Positions 1 to 8,901 are shown, numbered from the stretch's first letter. The stretch: DNA of 64,000 bases from Oscillospiraceae bacterium (GCA_029219165.1 JAQXSW010000021.1:1-64000); one strand, 5' to 3'. Notes: generated from the sequence alone by a model not told the origin. Numbers and translations are program-made.

Positions 1-436
1 AATTCTCAATATCTGAAGGTTTTATAGAAGGATAAGCAGACACACTCTGCTCTGCAATCGCTTGTAAATGTTCAGTAACTTCCTGCTGTGTTAAAGCATA
101 ATAGATGTAATCAGGAACTGCTTTCTCAAAATCAACATCAATTACTGCAAATCCAGTTGATACTAAAAAATTCTCAGGCTGTTCTTTAATAATTCCATAG
201 TGCAACTGGTTCGGTCGTACCGTTGAGTAAATAATACTATTCGTTTTAACTTTTCTTCTTGCCCTGCTCGGCAGCTTATTCGTTAATGTGTTGATGCATT
301 GCATTTCATCAACTCGATTCATTGTAATATTTCCGGTATCCAAGTAATTTACAAACTGCCAATCCTCTTTTGGAGAATAAGTGTTTTGATTTGTTGAAAC
401 TATCGTTCCAAGTCTAACAGTCTGCCATTCAGACAT
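1..436 (-). CDS. hsdS: Type I restriction specificity subunit HsdS, N-terminal part (cut by window edge)
   Basis: About 145 codons read leftward from the ATG at 436 and stay open to the window edge. The protein opens MSEWQTVRLGTIVS, the usual beginning of an HsdS target recognition domain, and carries typical TRD phrases such as STVRPNQLHYGI and VSTGFAVID. HsdS subunits read the DNA target for the HsdM/HsdR complex. An AGAGG ribosome binding site lies about 9 bases before the ATG, and the gene begins 14 bases after the recombinase stop, so the two are probably co-transcribed. Its recognition domain differs from that of the hsdS at 2234-2791, so it is likely an alternative specificity partner. 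The 3' half, hsdR and any further inverted repeats would lie left of the window. Confidence 0.85.
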   Translation of the reverse strand, partial: MSEWQTVRLGTIVSTNQNTYSPKEDWQFVNYLDTGNITMNRVDEMQCINTLTNKLPSRARRKVKTNSIIYSTVRPNQLHYGIIKEQPENFLVSTGFAVIDVDFEKAVPDYIYYALTQQEVTEHLQAIAEQSVSAYPSIKPSDIEN

Positions 437-450
437 AATCGTTATCCTCT

Positions 451-1434
451 CTATCCGATGTATTTTCGATGAGCAATCTTGACATTGCTCTGTTTGACCA
501 TAGCGTACTGCAGGGTCGTATCTATCTTCCTATGCCCTAAGAGTTGTTGCAGTTGTTCAATGGGCATTCCTTTATCTATTGCCATAGTTGCAAGTGTACG
601 CCTGAACTTGTGCGGGTGTACTTTTTGCAATCCTAACTGTTTTCCAAATTCACGCAGACGAACTTCTATTCCGCCGATTTTCAGCCTTTCGTGTGGCGAT
701 TTCAACGACACGAACAGCGCCGGATTATCATCCGTTCTGCTATCTAAGTAATTCTGCAAATGTATCTTTGTTCGAGCGTCAAAATAGACCACTCGTTCCT
801 TGCTGCCTTTACCGAAAACGATACATTCTCTCTCGTTGAAATCAATATCATTTCGGTTAAGCAATACCATTTCGCCAACACGCATACCCGTTGACGCAAG
901 CATATCTATAATTGCCAAGTCTCTCAGTTCGTTGCAGTTATCCCTCATCAGCTCTAACGCTTCATCGGAATAAGTTTCCTTTATGTTTGTGCCGGTTTTT
1001 ACCTTATGTATTCGCCTAACGGGGCTTTTCAGTATGTAATCCTCGTCCTCCAGCCAAGAGAAGAAGCTGGACAGGATACGGCGGATATTGTCTATCGTAA
1101 CCTTGCTTGACTTCTTCTTTTCCTGATACTCGGTCAGGTATCCTCGAATATCGTCCGTTACAATGTGCTTAACATCTTTGTGCAGCTCACCGAGCATTGC
1201 TTCAATAGTTGCCTTATAGTATTTAAGAGATTTCTCGGAACAGCCTTCAATTCGCTTTGCAGATAAGAACAGCTCCACATAGTTCTGCTCCGAGTTAGTC
1301 TCTTTGTTTTGTTTCTCGGTTACCTCATACTTTGCAAGGGTATATTGTAAAACCCCCTGCAATTTCTCATTTTGTGCGTTATTCAGAAAAGGTAACATTC
1401 CCTGAATAACATCTTTGATTAAATCTTGTTTCAC
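451..1434 (-). CDS. Tyrosine recombinase (phage-integrase family) inside the hsd locus
   Basis: A full tyrosine recombinase of about 327 residues. An N-terminal SAM-like core-binding domain (about residues 52-135) precedes a catalytic domain with the expected residues: Arg in STGMRVGE (about 187), Lys in GKGSKER, HKFRR (about 277-281), His in LLGHRK (about 303) and the nucleophile Tyr in TTLQYA (about 312). I prefer the GTG at 1434 because the GGAG site is 8 bases upstream; a TTG at 1440 is only 2 bases from it. Recombinases of this type next to hsdS genes invert DNA between repeats in hsdS (known for several Firmicutes and Bacteroidetes). Position between two hsdS genes, and no phage genes nearby, point to a dedicated hsdS invertase rather than a prophage integrase. 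Confidence 0.88.
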   Translation of the reverse strand: MKQDLIKDVIQGMLPFLNNAQNEKLQGVLQYTLAKYEVTEKQNKETNSEQNYVELFLSAKRIEGCSEKSLKYYKATIEAMLGELHKDVKHIVTDDIRGYLTEYQEKKKSSKVTIDNIRRILSSFFSWLEDEDYILKSPVRRIHKVKTGTNIKETYSDEALELMRDNCNELRDLAIIDMLASTGMRVGEMVLLNRNDIDFNERECIVFGKGSKERVVYFDARTKIHLQNYLDSRTDDNPALFVSLKSPHERLKIGGIEVRLREFGKQLGLQKVHPHKFRRTLATMAIDKGMPIEQLQQLLGHRKIDTTLQYAMVKQSNVKIAHRKYIG

Positions 1435-1536
1435 AGTCAATTCTCCTTTGAATAATTCTTAGAGAACGACTATGGGGCGGAAGTCCCCCGATATTAACTC
1501 CCGCCACCCACGGAAGTTATGGGATATGTTATAAAC

Positions 1537-1551
1537 TAAACAATAATTTAG
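1537..1551 (+). repeat. Inverted repeat, left copy (hsdS inversion site)
   Basis: TAAACAATAATTTAG occurs here on the plus strand and as its exact reverse complement at 2242-2256. It encodes the LNNNL stretch that ends the first recognition domain of HsdS. The reading frame through the repeat (AAC AAT AAT TTA) is the same in both hsdS fragments, so a crossover would join them in frame. Confidence 0.8.
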
Positions 1552-2237
1552 AGCAGCAAGCTAAAGCTCTATTCAAATCTTGGTTTATTGATTTTGAGCC
1601 TTTTGGTGGTATCCAACCTCCTGAAATGAAGTTCGTTCCACTTCAAGAACTCTGCAAAGTAGTTACAAAAGGAACAACGCCAACAACACTGGGTAAACCC
1701 TTTACAAGTTCAGGCATAAATTTCATTAAAGCAGAGTCAATACTTGATAGTCATTCTATCGACAGTAGCAAGTTTGCTTTTATTGATGAAGAAACAAATG
1801 CACTATTGAAACGTTCGGTTATCAAAGCGAATGACATTGTGTTTACTATCGCTGGCACTTTGGGAAGATTTGCAATGGTGGATAATAGTGTGCTTCCAGC
1901 AAATACCAATCAGGCGGTTGCTATTATTAGACCTGATGAAAATAAGGTGACTCCGGCATATCTTTATAGTTTCTTCATCGGTAATTGGCATAATGAATAC
2001 TATTCAAAAAGGATTCAGCAAGCTGTCCAAGCTAATTTAAGCCTTACCACCATTAAGTCATTACCTATTGCAGTTCTCAGCAATACTACAATGAACAATT
2101 ATGATGAATTAGTAAGTCCATTATTTGCTCTAATGAAGGGCAATGAAGAAGAAAATCGTAGGCTCTCCGAATTAAGAGATACGCTTCTACCCAAATTGAT
2201 GTCCGGCGAGCTCGATGTTTCGGACATAAGCCTTTAA
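1539..2237 (+). pseudogene. Silent hsdS half-gene (second TRD plus C-terminus)
   Basis: Read rightward, this encodes the distal half of an HsdS: NNNLEQQAKALFKSWFIDF (central conserved helix), then a recognition domain beginning around KFVPLQELCKVVTKG at 1629, and the classical tail LRDTLLPKLMSGELDVSDI to a TAA at 2235-2237. The frame is open from 1452 but has no start codon or ribosome binding site until an internal ATG at 1626, which lies after the central helix. It is therefore a promoterless donor cassette rather than a working gene. Inversion of 1537-2256 would attach it in frame to the hsdS at 2791, giving an HsdS of roughly 410 residues, the normal family length. Confidence 0.8.
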
Positions 2238-2791
2238 GCCGCTAAATTATTGTTTATGTTCTTATTTAGGTCAATCTTATTGCATATTGCATCCAAGATT
2301 CCTACAATTTTACCCTGCACACTCAACTCAGGAAGAGGGAAATCGAGGTCTACGAAATCCTTTTGGTAAAGGTGAGGAATAACACTTCCTTCTGTTCGCA
2401 TAGTAATGAAATTCTTAAAATACTTTGAACAGAAAAAGTAATATATAAATCGAGTGTTGATTATTTCTGGTTTCTGATTTCTTATAACAAAGATACCAGA
2501 TGCAACAGTTGTTGGTGTATCCAGCGAACCCACATAACCTATCTTTCCGATAGTGCCGTCTTTTGAAATCAAAATATCTTCGGGCTGAAGCATAATTTCT
2601 GGAGACTCGTCGTAGCGCTCCTTTGAAATAAAACCTGCTTTGTTCCAGTCAATCCCGTTTTCGGTTAGAGATTCGCCATTGATAATGCGAAAATTACTTT
2701 TTTCCAGATATTCTTTTTTCTTTAGCCCTTTCCAACCTATTCTCCCTTTAATATACAGGTATTCACCAAGTTTAACGGTGTTAAATTTCAT
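2234..2791 (-). CDS. hsdS: HsdS, half-length single-TRD form currently next to hsdM
   Basis: About 185 residues with one target recognition domain (MKFNTVKLGEYLYIKGRIGW at the start; PHLYQKDFVDLDFPLPELSVQGKIV near the end) and the first half of the central coiled coil, ending NINNNLAA at a stop just after the inverted repeat. Family members normally have two TRDs and about 380-450 residues. The ATG at 2791 overlaps the hsdM stop by 11 bases and has a GGGGG site about 8 bases upstream; a TTG at 2797 is an alternative. Translational coupling to hsdM shows this is the expressed copy. Truncated HsdS can dimerise and work in some systems (established for a few enzymes); whether it does here is unknown. 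Confidence 0.85.
   Translation of the reverse strand: MKFNTVKLGEYLYIKGRIGWKGLKKKEYLEKSNFRIINGESLTENGIDWNKAGFISKERYDESPEIMLQPEDILISKDGTIGKIGYVGSLDTPTTVASGIFVIRNQKPEIINTRFIYYFFCSKYFKNFITMRTEGSVIPHLYQKDFVDLDFPLPELSVQGKIVGILDAICNKIDLNKNINNNLAA
2242..2256 (-). repeat. Inverted repeat, right copy (hsdS inversion site)
   Basis: CTAAATTATTGTTTA on the plus strand, the exact reverse complement of 1537-1551. It lies four codons before the stop of the leftward hsdS. Flanking bases on both sides are only partly similar, so the core looks like about 15 bp. Confidence 0.8.
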
Positions 2792-4286
2792 ACCCAATCG
2801 CCCCCAGTTTCTTACGGATTTCGTCCTCTAATTCGTGGGACTTTGCAAACATTTCCGATAATTCAGAGGTAAGGCGAGTCATCTTTTCTTCAAACGGTTC
2901 TCCGTCGTCCTCGACTTCTTCAATACCGACATATCTGCCCGGTGTCAAGATGAAATCCTGCTTTTCAATTTCCTGAAGGTCGGCAACTGCACAGAAACCT
3001 TTAACATCGCTGAGTGTACCTTCTTGGAAAGCGGTAAATGTATCTGCCAGTTTTTGAATGTCCTCATCCGTAAAATCTCTGTGCTTGCGGTCAACCATAT
3101 AGCCCATCTTGCGGGCGTCAATAAACAGCGTTTTTCCTTTTTGTTTCTTGTTCTTTGAAATAAACCAAAGTGTTACCGGAATAGTAACGCTGTAAAAGAG
3201 CTGCGTCGGCAGAGCAACAATACCTTCTACAAGGTCAGCCTGAATGATATTTTTTCTGATTTCGCCTTCACCGCTGGACTGAGAGGACAACGCTCCGTTT
3301 GCAAGCACAAGACCAATTTTTCCGTTTGGTGCAAGGTGATGTATCATATGCTGAATCCACGCATAGTTGGCGTTGCCGGCAGGCGGTGTCCCGTACTTCC
3401 AACGAACATCGTCTTTGAGTTTTTCCTGTCCCCAGTTGGAAAGGTTGAAAGGCGGATTTGCCATAATGAAATCTGCTTTCAGCGTTTTATGTAGGTCGTT
3501 AAAAAATGTGTCCGCCTGATACGATCCGAAATCGGCGTCTATGCCACGAATAGCCATATTCATCTTTGCCATTTTCCAAGTGTCGGCATTAGACTCCTGA
3601 CCGTAAACGGCAATTTCTCCACGCTTTCCGCTATGAGCCTGAATGAACTTCGCACTCTGTACGAACATACCGCCCGAACCGCAACAAGGGTCATATACAC
3701 GGCAGTTTTTGAACGGCTTTAGGATGGCAACGATTGTTTTAACGATACTTGCCGGAGTGTAGAACTCGCCGCCCTTAACACCTTCATAAGCGGCAAACTG
3801 CTGAATACAATATTCATAAGTTCTGCCGAGAAGGTCTTTGCTTTCTTCTGTGTCGCCCATATCCATATTGGTAAACAGGTCAACAACATCACCTAAAACA
3901 CGCTTGTCCAAATCAGGGCTTGCGTAGTTTTTTGGTAAAACATTTTTCAGGGTTGTATTTTCCTTTTCTATAGCTCTCATAGCGTCATCAATAACAGTAC
4001 CGATTTCCGGTGTATGAGCCGCAGAAGCAATCTTGCTCCAACGAGCATCCTCCGGCACGAAGAAGATATTATCTTCCGCATAAGCGTCTCTATCGTCCTC
4101 AAAGCCATCGCCATCAGCAACAAGTTCCTGATAGCGTTTTTCAAAAGCACTTGAAATGTAGCGCAGGAAAATAAGACCTACGATAACCTTTCTGTATTCT
4201 GCAGCAGGGATATGCCCCCAAAGGACACACGCTGCGTCCCAAATCTGTTTCTCAAAGCCGATATTGGCGTTATTTCCGGTAGCCAT
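2781..4286 (-). CDS. hsdM: Type I restriction-modification N6-adenine methyltransferase HsdM
   Basis: The 501-residue modification subunit, which methylates adenine in the target chosen by HsdS. An N-terminal HsdM helical domain (about residues 8-150) precedes the methylase domain with GGEFYTPASIV, the SAM-binding motif DPCCGSGGM (about 199-207) and the catalytic NPPF (277-280). Length is typical. It is the first gene of the leftward hsd operon; an AAAGGA site lies upstream of the ATG at 4286, after about 220 bases of AT-rich DNA that should hold the promoter. No hsdR is inside the window. Confidence 0.95.
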   Translation of the reverse strand: MATGNNANIGFEKQIWDAACVLWGHIPAAEYRKVIVGLIFLRYISSAFEKRYQELVADGDGFEDDRDAYAEDNIFFVPEDARWSKIASAAHTPEIGTVIDDAMRAIEKENTTLKNVLPKNYASPDLDKRVLGDVVDLFTNMDMGDTEESKDLLGRTYEYCIQQFAAYEGVKGGEFYTPASIVKTIVAILKPFKNCRVYDPCCGSGGMFVQSAKFIQAHSGKRGEIAVYGQESNADTWKMAKMNMAIRGIDADFGSYQADTFFNDLHKTLKADFIMANPPFNLSNWGQEKLKDDVRWKYGTPPAGNANYAWIQHMIHHLAPNGKIGLVLANGALSSQSSGEGEIRKNIIQADLVEGIVALPTQLFYSVTIPVTLWFISKNKKQKGKTLFIDARKMGYMVDRKHRDFTDEDIQKLADTFTAFQEGTLSDVKGFCAVADLQEIEKQDFILTPGRYVGIEEVEDDGEPFEEKMTRLTSELSEMFAKSHELEDEIRKKLGAIGYEI

Positions 4287-4511
4287 AAAAATTATCCTTT
4301 CAACTATATTTTTCCAATATTAATTATAATTTTAGAAGTATACCATTAATCGTACTTATCATTTACTTTTTAGGTAAAACTTACATATTGTCGTAAAAAA
4401 ACACTCATTTAATAGTATATCATAAAATAAGTGTTTAACAATATTATTAGTTGTATTTAACGTCTTTTAATGATTGAAATAATATATATTTTTATTTTAT
4501 CTATTAAAAAA

Positions 4512-4538
4512 GTGTAACCCCATAATATGAGGTTACAC
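4512..4538 (-). terminator. Terminator of the arg operon (probably bidirectional)
   Basis: An 8-bp perfect stem GTGTAACC / GGTTACAC with an 11-base loop, extended by A:T pairs and followed on the minus strand by TTTTTT. It lies 43 bases after the argD stop. Confidence 0.8.
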
Positions 4539-4580
4539 CTTTTTAATATTTTTTCCGCTGTCGGCAATTTTGTTCAATTG

Positions 4581-5747
4581 TTACTCTGCAATAACTTCCT
4601 TTAAAACAGTTATTGCTTCAACAAGTGCTTCATCCGAAATGTTTAGTGCAGGAAGAAGTCTTACTTTGGTTTTTGCTGTGAGGCAAAGAACACCTCTGTT
4701 AATGCATTCGTTGACAATGTCTTTTGCCGGCTTTTCGGTTTCAATTCCTATCATAAGTCCAAGACCGGAAACACTTTTAACGCCTTTTGCGCCGCTTAGA
4801 GATTTGAATATATATTCACTCTTTCTGTTGACTTCAGAAAGAAGAGTGTCATCTATTCTTGAAATTATGTTAATTGCACCGGCAGCACAAACCGGATTTC
4901 CGCCAAATGTTGAACCGTGATCACCGGGGCCATATACATCCTTTACCTTGTCTCCAAGAAGGCAGGCACCCATTGGGAGTCCTCCGGCAAGGCCTTTAGC
5001 TGTTGAAACAACATCAGGATTTACATCAAAGTTTTGATAAGCATAGAGTTTGCCTGTACGTCCGTTTCCTGTTTGAACTTCATCAATCATGAAAACAATA
5101 TCTTCATCTTGACAAATTTTTTCTACGCCTTTGACAAAGTCACTTGTAAGTGGAAGGACACCTCCCTCACCTTGTACACATTCAATGAGAATTCCAGCCA
5201 CTTTATTATTTTTAACAAGCTCTTTTACTGAGTCTATGTTGTTTGCTTCTGCATAAAGAAATCCTTCTGTAAGGGGATTAAAGAGTTCATGGAAATGATC
5301 TTGTCCGGTTGCGGCAAGTGTTGTAATTGTTCTTCCATGGAAACTGTTAACAAGAGTAATAATATTGTAGTATTCGTTACCCTTCTTCTCTGCGGCATAC
5401 TTTCTTGCAACTTTAATTGCACACTCATTTGCCTCTGCCCCTGAATTGCCAAAGAAAACCTTTTTCATACCGGTTTTCTTACAAAGCATTTCAGCAAGAA
5501 CAGCACATGGTTCTGTGTAATAAAGGTTGGACATATGCTGAACCTTTGAAAGTTGGTCTGCTACAGCTTTTACCCATTCGTCATCAGAAATACCAAATGC
5601 TGTAACACCAATACCGGACCCCATATCTATATATTTCTTTCCTGTCTCATCATATACATAAGAGCCCTTACCGGAAACTATCTGCACAGGAAAACGTCCG
5701 TATGTATTAGCTACATATTCCTTGTCTTTAGAAATTATATTATCCAT
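4581..5747 (-). CDS. argD: Acetylornithine aminotransferase ArgD
   Basis: Class III PLP aminotransferase converting N-acetylglutamate semialdehyde to N-acetylornithine, the fourth arginine-pathway step encoded here. Visible motifs are NSGAEANE, FHGRT, the PLP-pyridine Asp in FMIDEVQTG (about residue 225) and the Schiff-base Lys in STAKGLAGG (about 254), numbered from the GTG at 5756. I choose the ATG at 5747 because an AGGGTG site sits 6 bases before it; the GTG at 5756 would start inside that site. It is the last gene of argCJBD, 10 bases after argB, and is followed by the terminator at 4512-4538. Confidence 0.93.
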   Translation of the reverse strand: MDNIISKDKEYVANTYGRFPVQIVSGKGSYVYDETGKKYIDMGSGIGVTAFGISDDEWVKAVADQLSKVQHMSNLYYTEPCAVLAEMLCKKTGMKKVFFGNSGAEANECAIKVARKYAAEKKGNEYYNIITLVNSFHGRTITTLAATGQDHFHELFNPLTEGFLYAEANNIDSVKELVKNNKVAGILIECVQGEGGVLPLTSDFVKGVEKICQDEDIVFMIDEVQTGNGRTGKLYAYQNFDVNPDVVSTAKGLAGGLPMGACLLGDKVKDVYGPGDHGSTFGGNPVCAAGAINIISRIDDTLLSEVNRKSEYIFKSLSGAKGVKSVSGLGLMIGIETEKPAKDIVNECINRGVLCLTAKTKVRLLPALNISDEALVEAITVLKEVIAE

Positions 5748-5757
5748 TCTATTCACC

Positions 5758-6627
5758 CTATTTTTTGTCGGCTGTTACAAGAGTACCGGCACCTTCATCT
5801 GTCAGAAGTTCTATCAATATTGAATGTGGTATACGACCGTCCATGATTGTTACGTCGCCCACACCACTGTTAATAGCTTCAATGCAACAATCAACCTTTG
5901 GAATCATTCCCCCGGAAATAAAGCCGTCTTTAAACAGGTTGACTGCATCGCTCACTGTGAGCTCTGAAATAAGAGTTCTTGGGTCGTCCTTGTCTCTTAA
6001 GAGTCCGGCAATGTCTGTCATCATAATGAGTCTGTCTGCATGAAGTGCTCCGGCAATTGCTGAAGCCGCAGAGTCACCGTTAATATTTAAAATATCCCCG
6101 TTATTGTTACAACCAAGAGTTGAAATAACCGGTATGTATCCGTTGTTAAGAAGATCTGTTATTGGCTTTGGATTAATTTCAGTAATTTGTCCAACATAGC
6201 CAAGCTTGTCATCCTTTATTTGCGCTTCTATAAGATGACCGTCCATACCTGAAAGACCCACAGCATTACCGCCCTTAGTTGAAATCAAGTTTACGAGCGA
6301 TTTATTCACTTTTCCGGCAAGAGCCATGAGTGCAATATCAATAGTCTCCTTATCGGTAACACGAAGACCGTCTACAAACACTGATTCCTTGCCTAATTTT
6401 TTCATAAGACCGGTAAGTTCAGGTCCACCGCCATGAACTACAACAATCTTTATTCCAATGAGAGAAAGAAGAACAATATCCTCCATTACCTGTTGTTTAA
6501 GTTCTTCATTTATCATTGCATTTCCGCCATACTTAACAACAATTACTTTGCCATAATATCTTTGAATATAAGGCAAGGCCTGAGTAAGTACTTCTGCTCT
6601 TTGAGCATTAGAAAAAACCATATTCAT
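5758..6627 (-). CDS. argB: Acetylglutamate kinase ArgB
   Basis: A 289-residue amino-acid kinase that phosphorylates N-acetylglutamate. It shows KYGGNAM, HGGGPELT, the SGMDGHLI segment and the C-terminal GGMIPKVDCCIEAI that binds nucleotide and substrate. The N-terminal extension before the first strand (VFSNAQRAEVLTQALPYI) matches the mobile helix found in hexameric, arginine-inhibited forms, and argJ is present, so feedback inhibition at this step is likely. A GAGGTG site lies 8 bases before the ATG at 6627. It sits 12 bases downstream of argJ. Confidence 0.95.
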   Translation of the reverse strand: MNMVFSNAQRAEVLTQALPYIQRYYGKVIVVKYGGNAMINEELKQQVMEDIVLLSLIGIKIVVVHGGGPELTGLMKKLGKESVFVDGLRVTDKETIDIALMALAGKVNKSLVNLISTKGGNAVGLSGMDGHLIEAQIKDDKLGYVGQITEINPKPITDLLNNGYIPVISTLGCNNNGDILNINGDSAASAIAGALHADRLIMMTDIAGLLRDKDDPRTLISELTVSDAVNLFKDGFISGGMIPKVDCCIEAINSGVGDVTIMDGRIPHSILIELLTDEGAGTLVTADKK

Positions 6628-6639
6628 AGTTTAGTCACC

Positions 6640-7854
6640 TCAGGTTCTATAGTCACCGTTTATTTTTACGTAATCATAAGTAAGGTCACAACCCCAAGCG
6701 GTGGAAGTAACACTACCGTCATTTAAGTTAACAAGAATTTCAATTTCGTCTTCAAGAAGGATTTCTTTTGCAATTTCCTCTGAAAAATCAAGACCTGCAC
6801 CGTCTTTACAAACATTGATAATACCCTTCTTGGATTTGAAGAATACATCAACCTTGTCTATGTCAACACGCACACCGGAGTAACCTATTGCACAAAGTAC
6901 ACGTCCCCAATTAGCGTCTGCCCCAAACATTGCAGCCTTAAGTAGACTTGAGCAAACAACACTCTTTGCTACTGCCTTTGCAGTTTGTATATCTGAAGCA
7001 CCTGAAACAACGCATTCAAGAAGTTTTGTAGCACCCTCTCCATCACCGGCAATCATTCTGCAAAGAGCAACTGTAACTGTATTTAATGCCTTCATAAAAT
7101 CAATGAAGTCTTTGCCCTCAAAAGCTATTTCATCATTTCCTGCAAGTCCATTTGCCAAAATCATACAAGTATCATTTGTAGATGTGTCTCCATCTATACT
7201 GAGCATGTTAAAAGTATTTGCCACATCTGATTTAATGGCTTTTTTAAGCATGTCAGATGTAATTGCAACGTCTGTTGTAAGGAAAACAAGCATTGTAGCC
7301 ATATTTGGATGAATCATTCCTGAACCCTTTGCAATACCGCCAAGAGTACACTTCTTACCGCCGATTTCAAATTCAACAGCAACTTCTTTTGAAATTGTAT
7401 CTGTTGTCATAATTGCCTCGGCAGCGTCGTGTCCGCCCTGGGTTGAAAGAGTCTTTGCAAGAACCGGAATACCTTCCGCAATTGGTTCAATAGTAAGAGG
7501 TTGTCCAATTACACCTGTTGAAGCAACAAGAACATCATTAGATGAAATACCAAGTTCTTTTGCTGTAAGGCTTGACATAGCCTCTGCTATTTCAATGCCA
7601 TTTGCATTACAAGTATTAGCGTTACCGCTGTTTACAATTATTGCCTGTGCTTTACCGTCTTCAATATGTTTTTTTGTCACAAGAATTGGAGCACCTTTTA
7701 CAAGATTTGTTGTATATACACCGGCAGCTGAAGCCGGTACTTCACTGTATATAAGAGCAAGATCTTTTTTTGTCTTATTCTTACGAACTCCGCAATGTAC
7801 ACCTGCTGCTTTGAATCCTTTTGCCGCACATACACCGCCATTAATTAATTTCAT
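6640..7854 (-). CDS. argJ: Bifunctional glutamate N-acetyltransferase / ornithine acetyltransferase ArgJ
   Basis: A 404-residue ArgJ. It recycles the acetyl group from N-acetylornithine to glutamate and may also acetylate glutamate with acetyl-CoA. The self-cleavage site is visible in KGSGMIHPNMATMLVFLTTD: cleavage before Thr187 makes that Thr the N-terminal nucleophile of the beta chain. Oxyanion residues appear in ASTGVIG. A GAGAGG site precedes the ATG at 7854. It follows argC by 16 bases. With ArgJ present, no argA or argE is needed, consistent with the four-gene operon. Confidence 0.95.
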   Translation of the reverse strand: MKLINGGVCAAKGFKAAGVHCGVRKNKTKKDLALIYSEVPASAAGVYTTNLVKGAPILVTKKHIEDGKAQAIIVNSGNANTCNANGIEIAEAMSSLTAKELGISSNDVLVASTGVIGQPLTIEPIAEGIPVLAKTLSTQGGHDAAEAIMTTDTISKEVAVEFEIGGKKCTLGGIAKGSGMIHPNMATMLVFLTTDVAITSDMLKKAIKSDVANTFNMLSIDGDTSTNDTCMILANGLAGNDEIAFEGKDFIDFMKALNTVTVALCRMIAGDGEGATKLLECVVSGASDIQTAKAVAKSVVCSSLLKAAMFGADANWGRVLCAIGYSGVRVDIDKVDVFFKSKKGIINVCKDGAGLDFSEEIAKEILLEDEIEILVNLNDGSVTSTAWGCDLTYDYVKINGDYRT

Positions 7855-7870
7855 TTTGCTTGCCTCTCTT

Positions 7871-8800
7871 TCACTTTATTACAAGACCGGTTGTTTCCGG
7901 TAACCCAAGAAGAATGTTCATATTTTGAATAGCAGCACCGGAGGCGCCCTTTCCAAGATTATCAAACCTGGAAACTAAAAGAATTCTGTCCTCGTTTCCA
8001 TGTACGGAAATTTCCATGTCATCTCTACCGGACATAGAGCAAGCTGACAGAAAACCGTTTTCCGAATAATCTCCGACATATTTTACTATTTGAGAATTTC
8101 TATAATAACTTTCTAAAACTTCTTTAACATCTTTCATTGTACCATTTATATCTTTTTTAAACAATGAAACAGTAACTTCCATACCCGAATAGTATGGTGC
8201 AATTAACGGACAAAAAATAGGTAAATGGGAAAGACCTGATATCTTAGCCATTTCAGGAAGATGCTTATGTTCCTGAGTCAAAGCATATTGTCTTGGAGCA
8301 TTATAGATTTCTGCTCTGTTTTCATCCTCATACTCGGCAATTCCCTTTTTGCCTGCACCGGAATAACCTGACACCGCAAAAGAATTAACAAATGAATCCT
8401 TTGACAGAATGCCATTTTCAACAAGTGGAGCAACAAGTGAAATAAAACCACTTGCGTAACATCCCGGATTGGCAATTCTTGTGGAATTCTTAATTTTTTC
8501 TTTCATTCCGGTAAGCTCAGGGAATCCATAAACCCAGTCATCATTCGTTCTATGAGCTGTTGAAGTGTCTATAATTTTAGTTTTACTTCCCTTAGCGAGT
8601 GATACAGATTCAATTGCCGCAACATCGGGAAGACATAAAAATGCAATATCGGCATTATGGAGGGCGTCACGTCTTGCGGATTCATCCTTTCGCAGTTCTT
8701 CTGGGAGAACAATAATTTCTAAATCCTTTCTGTCTAAAAGTCTGTCATAAATACGAAGTCCGGTTGTTCCGGCGCTTCCATCTATAAAGATTTTAGCCAT
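7871..8800 (-). CDS. argC: N-acetyl-gamma-glutamyl-phosphate reductase ArgC (short, type 2 form)
   Basis: A 309-residue NADPH-dependent reductase of N-acetylglutamyl phosphate. The N-terminal nucleotide-binding signature is DGSAGTTGLRI, the catalytic Cys is in ANPGCYASG (about residue 114), and HKHLPE holds the conserved active-site His region. The N-terminus and length (about 310 rather than 345 residues) fit the type 2 ArgC subfamily. It is the promoter-proximal gene of argCJBD. AGGAGG lies 7 bases before the ATG at 8800. Confidence 0.94.
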   Translation of the reverse strand: MAKIFIDGSAGTTGLRIYDRLLDRKDLEIIVLPEELRKDESARRDALHNADIAFLCLPDVAAIESVSLAKGSKTKIIDTSTAHRTNDDWVYGFPELTGMKEKIKNSTRIANPGCYASGFISLVAPLVENGILSKDSFVNSFAVSGYSGAGKKGIAEYEDENRAEIYNAPRQYALTQEHKHLPEMAKISGLSHLPIFCPLIAPYYSGMEVTVSLFKKDINGTMKDVKEVLESYYRNSQIVKYVGDYSENGFLSACSMSGRDDMEISVHGNEDRILLVSRFDNLGKGASGAAIQNMNILLGLPETTGLVIK

Positions 8801-8825
8801 ATTGAAGCCTCCTTTTCATTGATTA

Positions 8826-8843
8826 TATGAATAAATATTCTTA
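8826..8843 (-). promoter_or_regulatory. ARG-box-like operator, downstream copy
   Basis: TATGAATAAATATTCTTA matches the ArgR/AhrC half-site pattern TGAAT-N4-ATTC almost perfectly. It lies between the argC -10 element and its ribosome binding site, where bound repressor would block transcription. ArgR itself is not encoded in the window. Confidence 0.6.
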
Positions 8844-8852
8844 CAAAAGAAA

Positions 8853-8887
8853 TTTATGCTCTATATAATAAATACATAGAGCATAAA
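8853..8887. repeat. Perfect 12-bp inverted repeat spanning the argC promoter spacer and -10
   Basis: TTTATGCTCTAT (8853-8864) and ATAGAGCATAAA (8876-8887) are exact reverse complements with an 11-base gap. The left arm lies just past the -10, and the right arm fills most of the spacer. It could be an operator for a second regulator or a terminator hairpin for the pnuC-like gene ending at 8911. Confidence 0.6.
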
Positions 8888-8893
8888 AGTCAA
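8865..8893 (-). promoter_or_regulatory. Sigma-A promoter of argCJBD
   Basis: On the minus strand, TTGACT (-35, 8888-8893), a 17-base spacer and TATTAT (-10, 8865-8870). Transcription would start near 8858, about 58 bases before argC. Confidence 0.75.
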
Positions 8894-8901
8894 GCACATA
8901 T

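Noticed and set aside
451-1434. Integrase as a sign of prophage or integrative element
   Set aside because: No phage structural, replication or conjugation genes, no tRNA target and no flanking direct repeats; hsdS neighbours explain it better.
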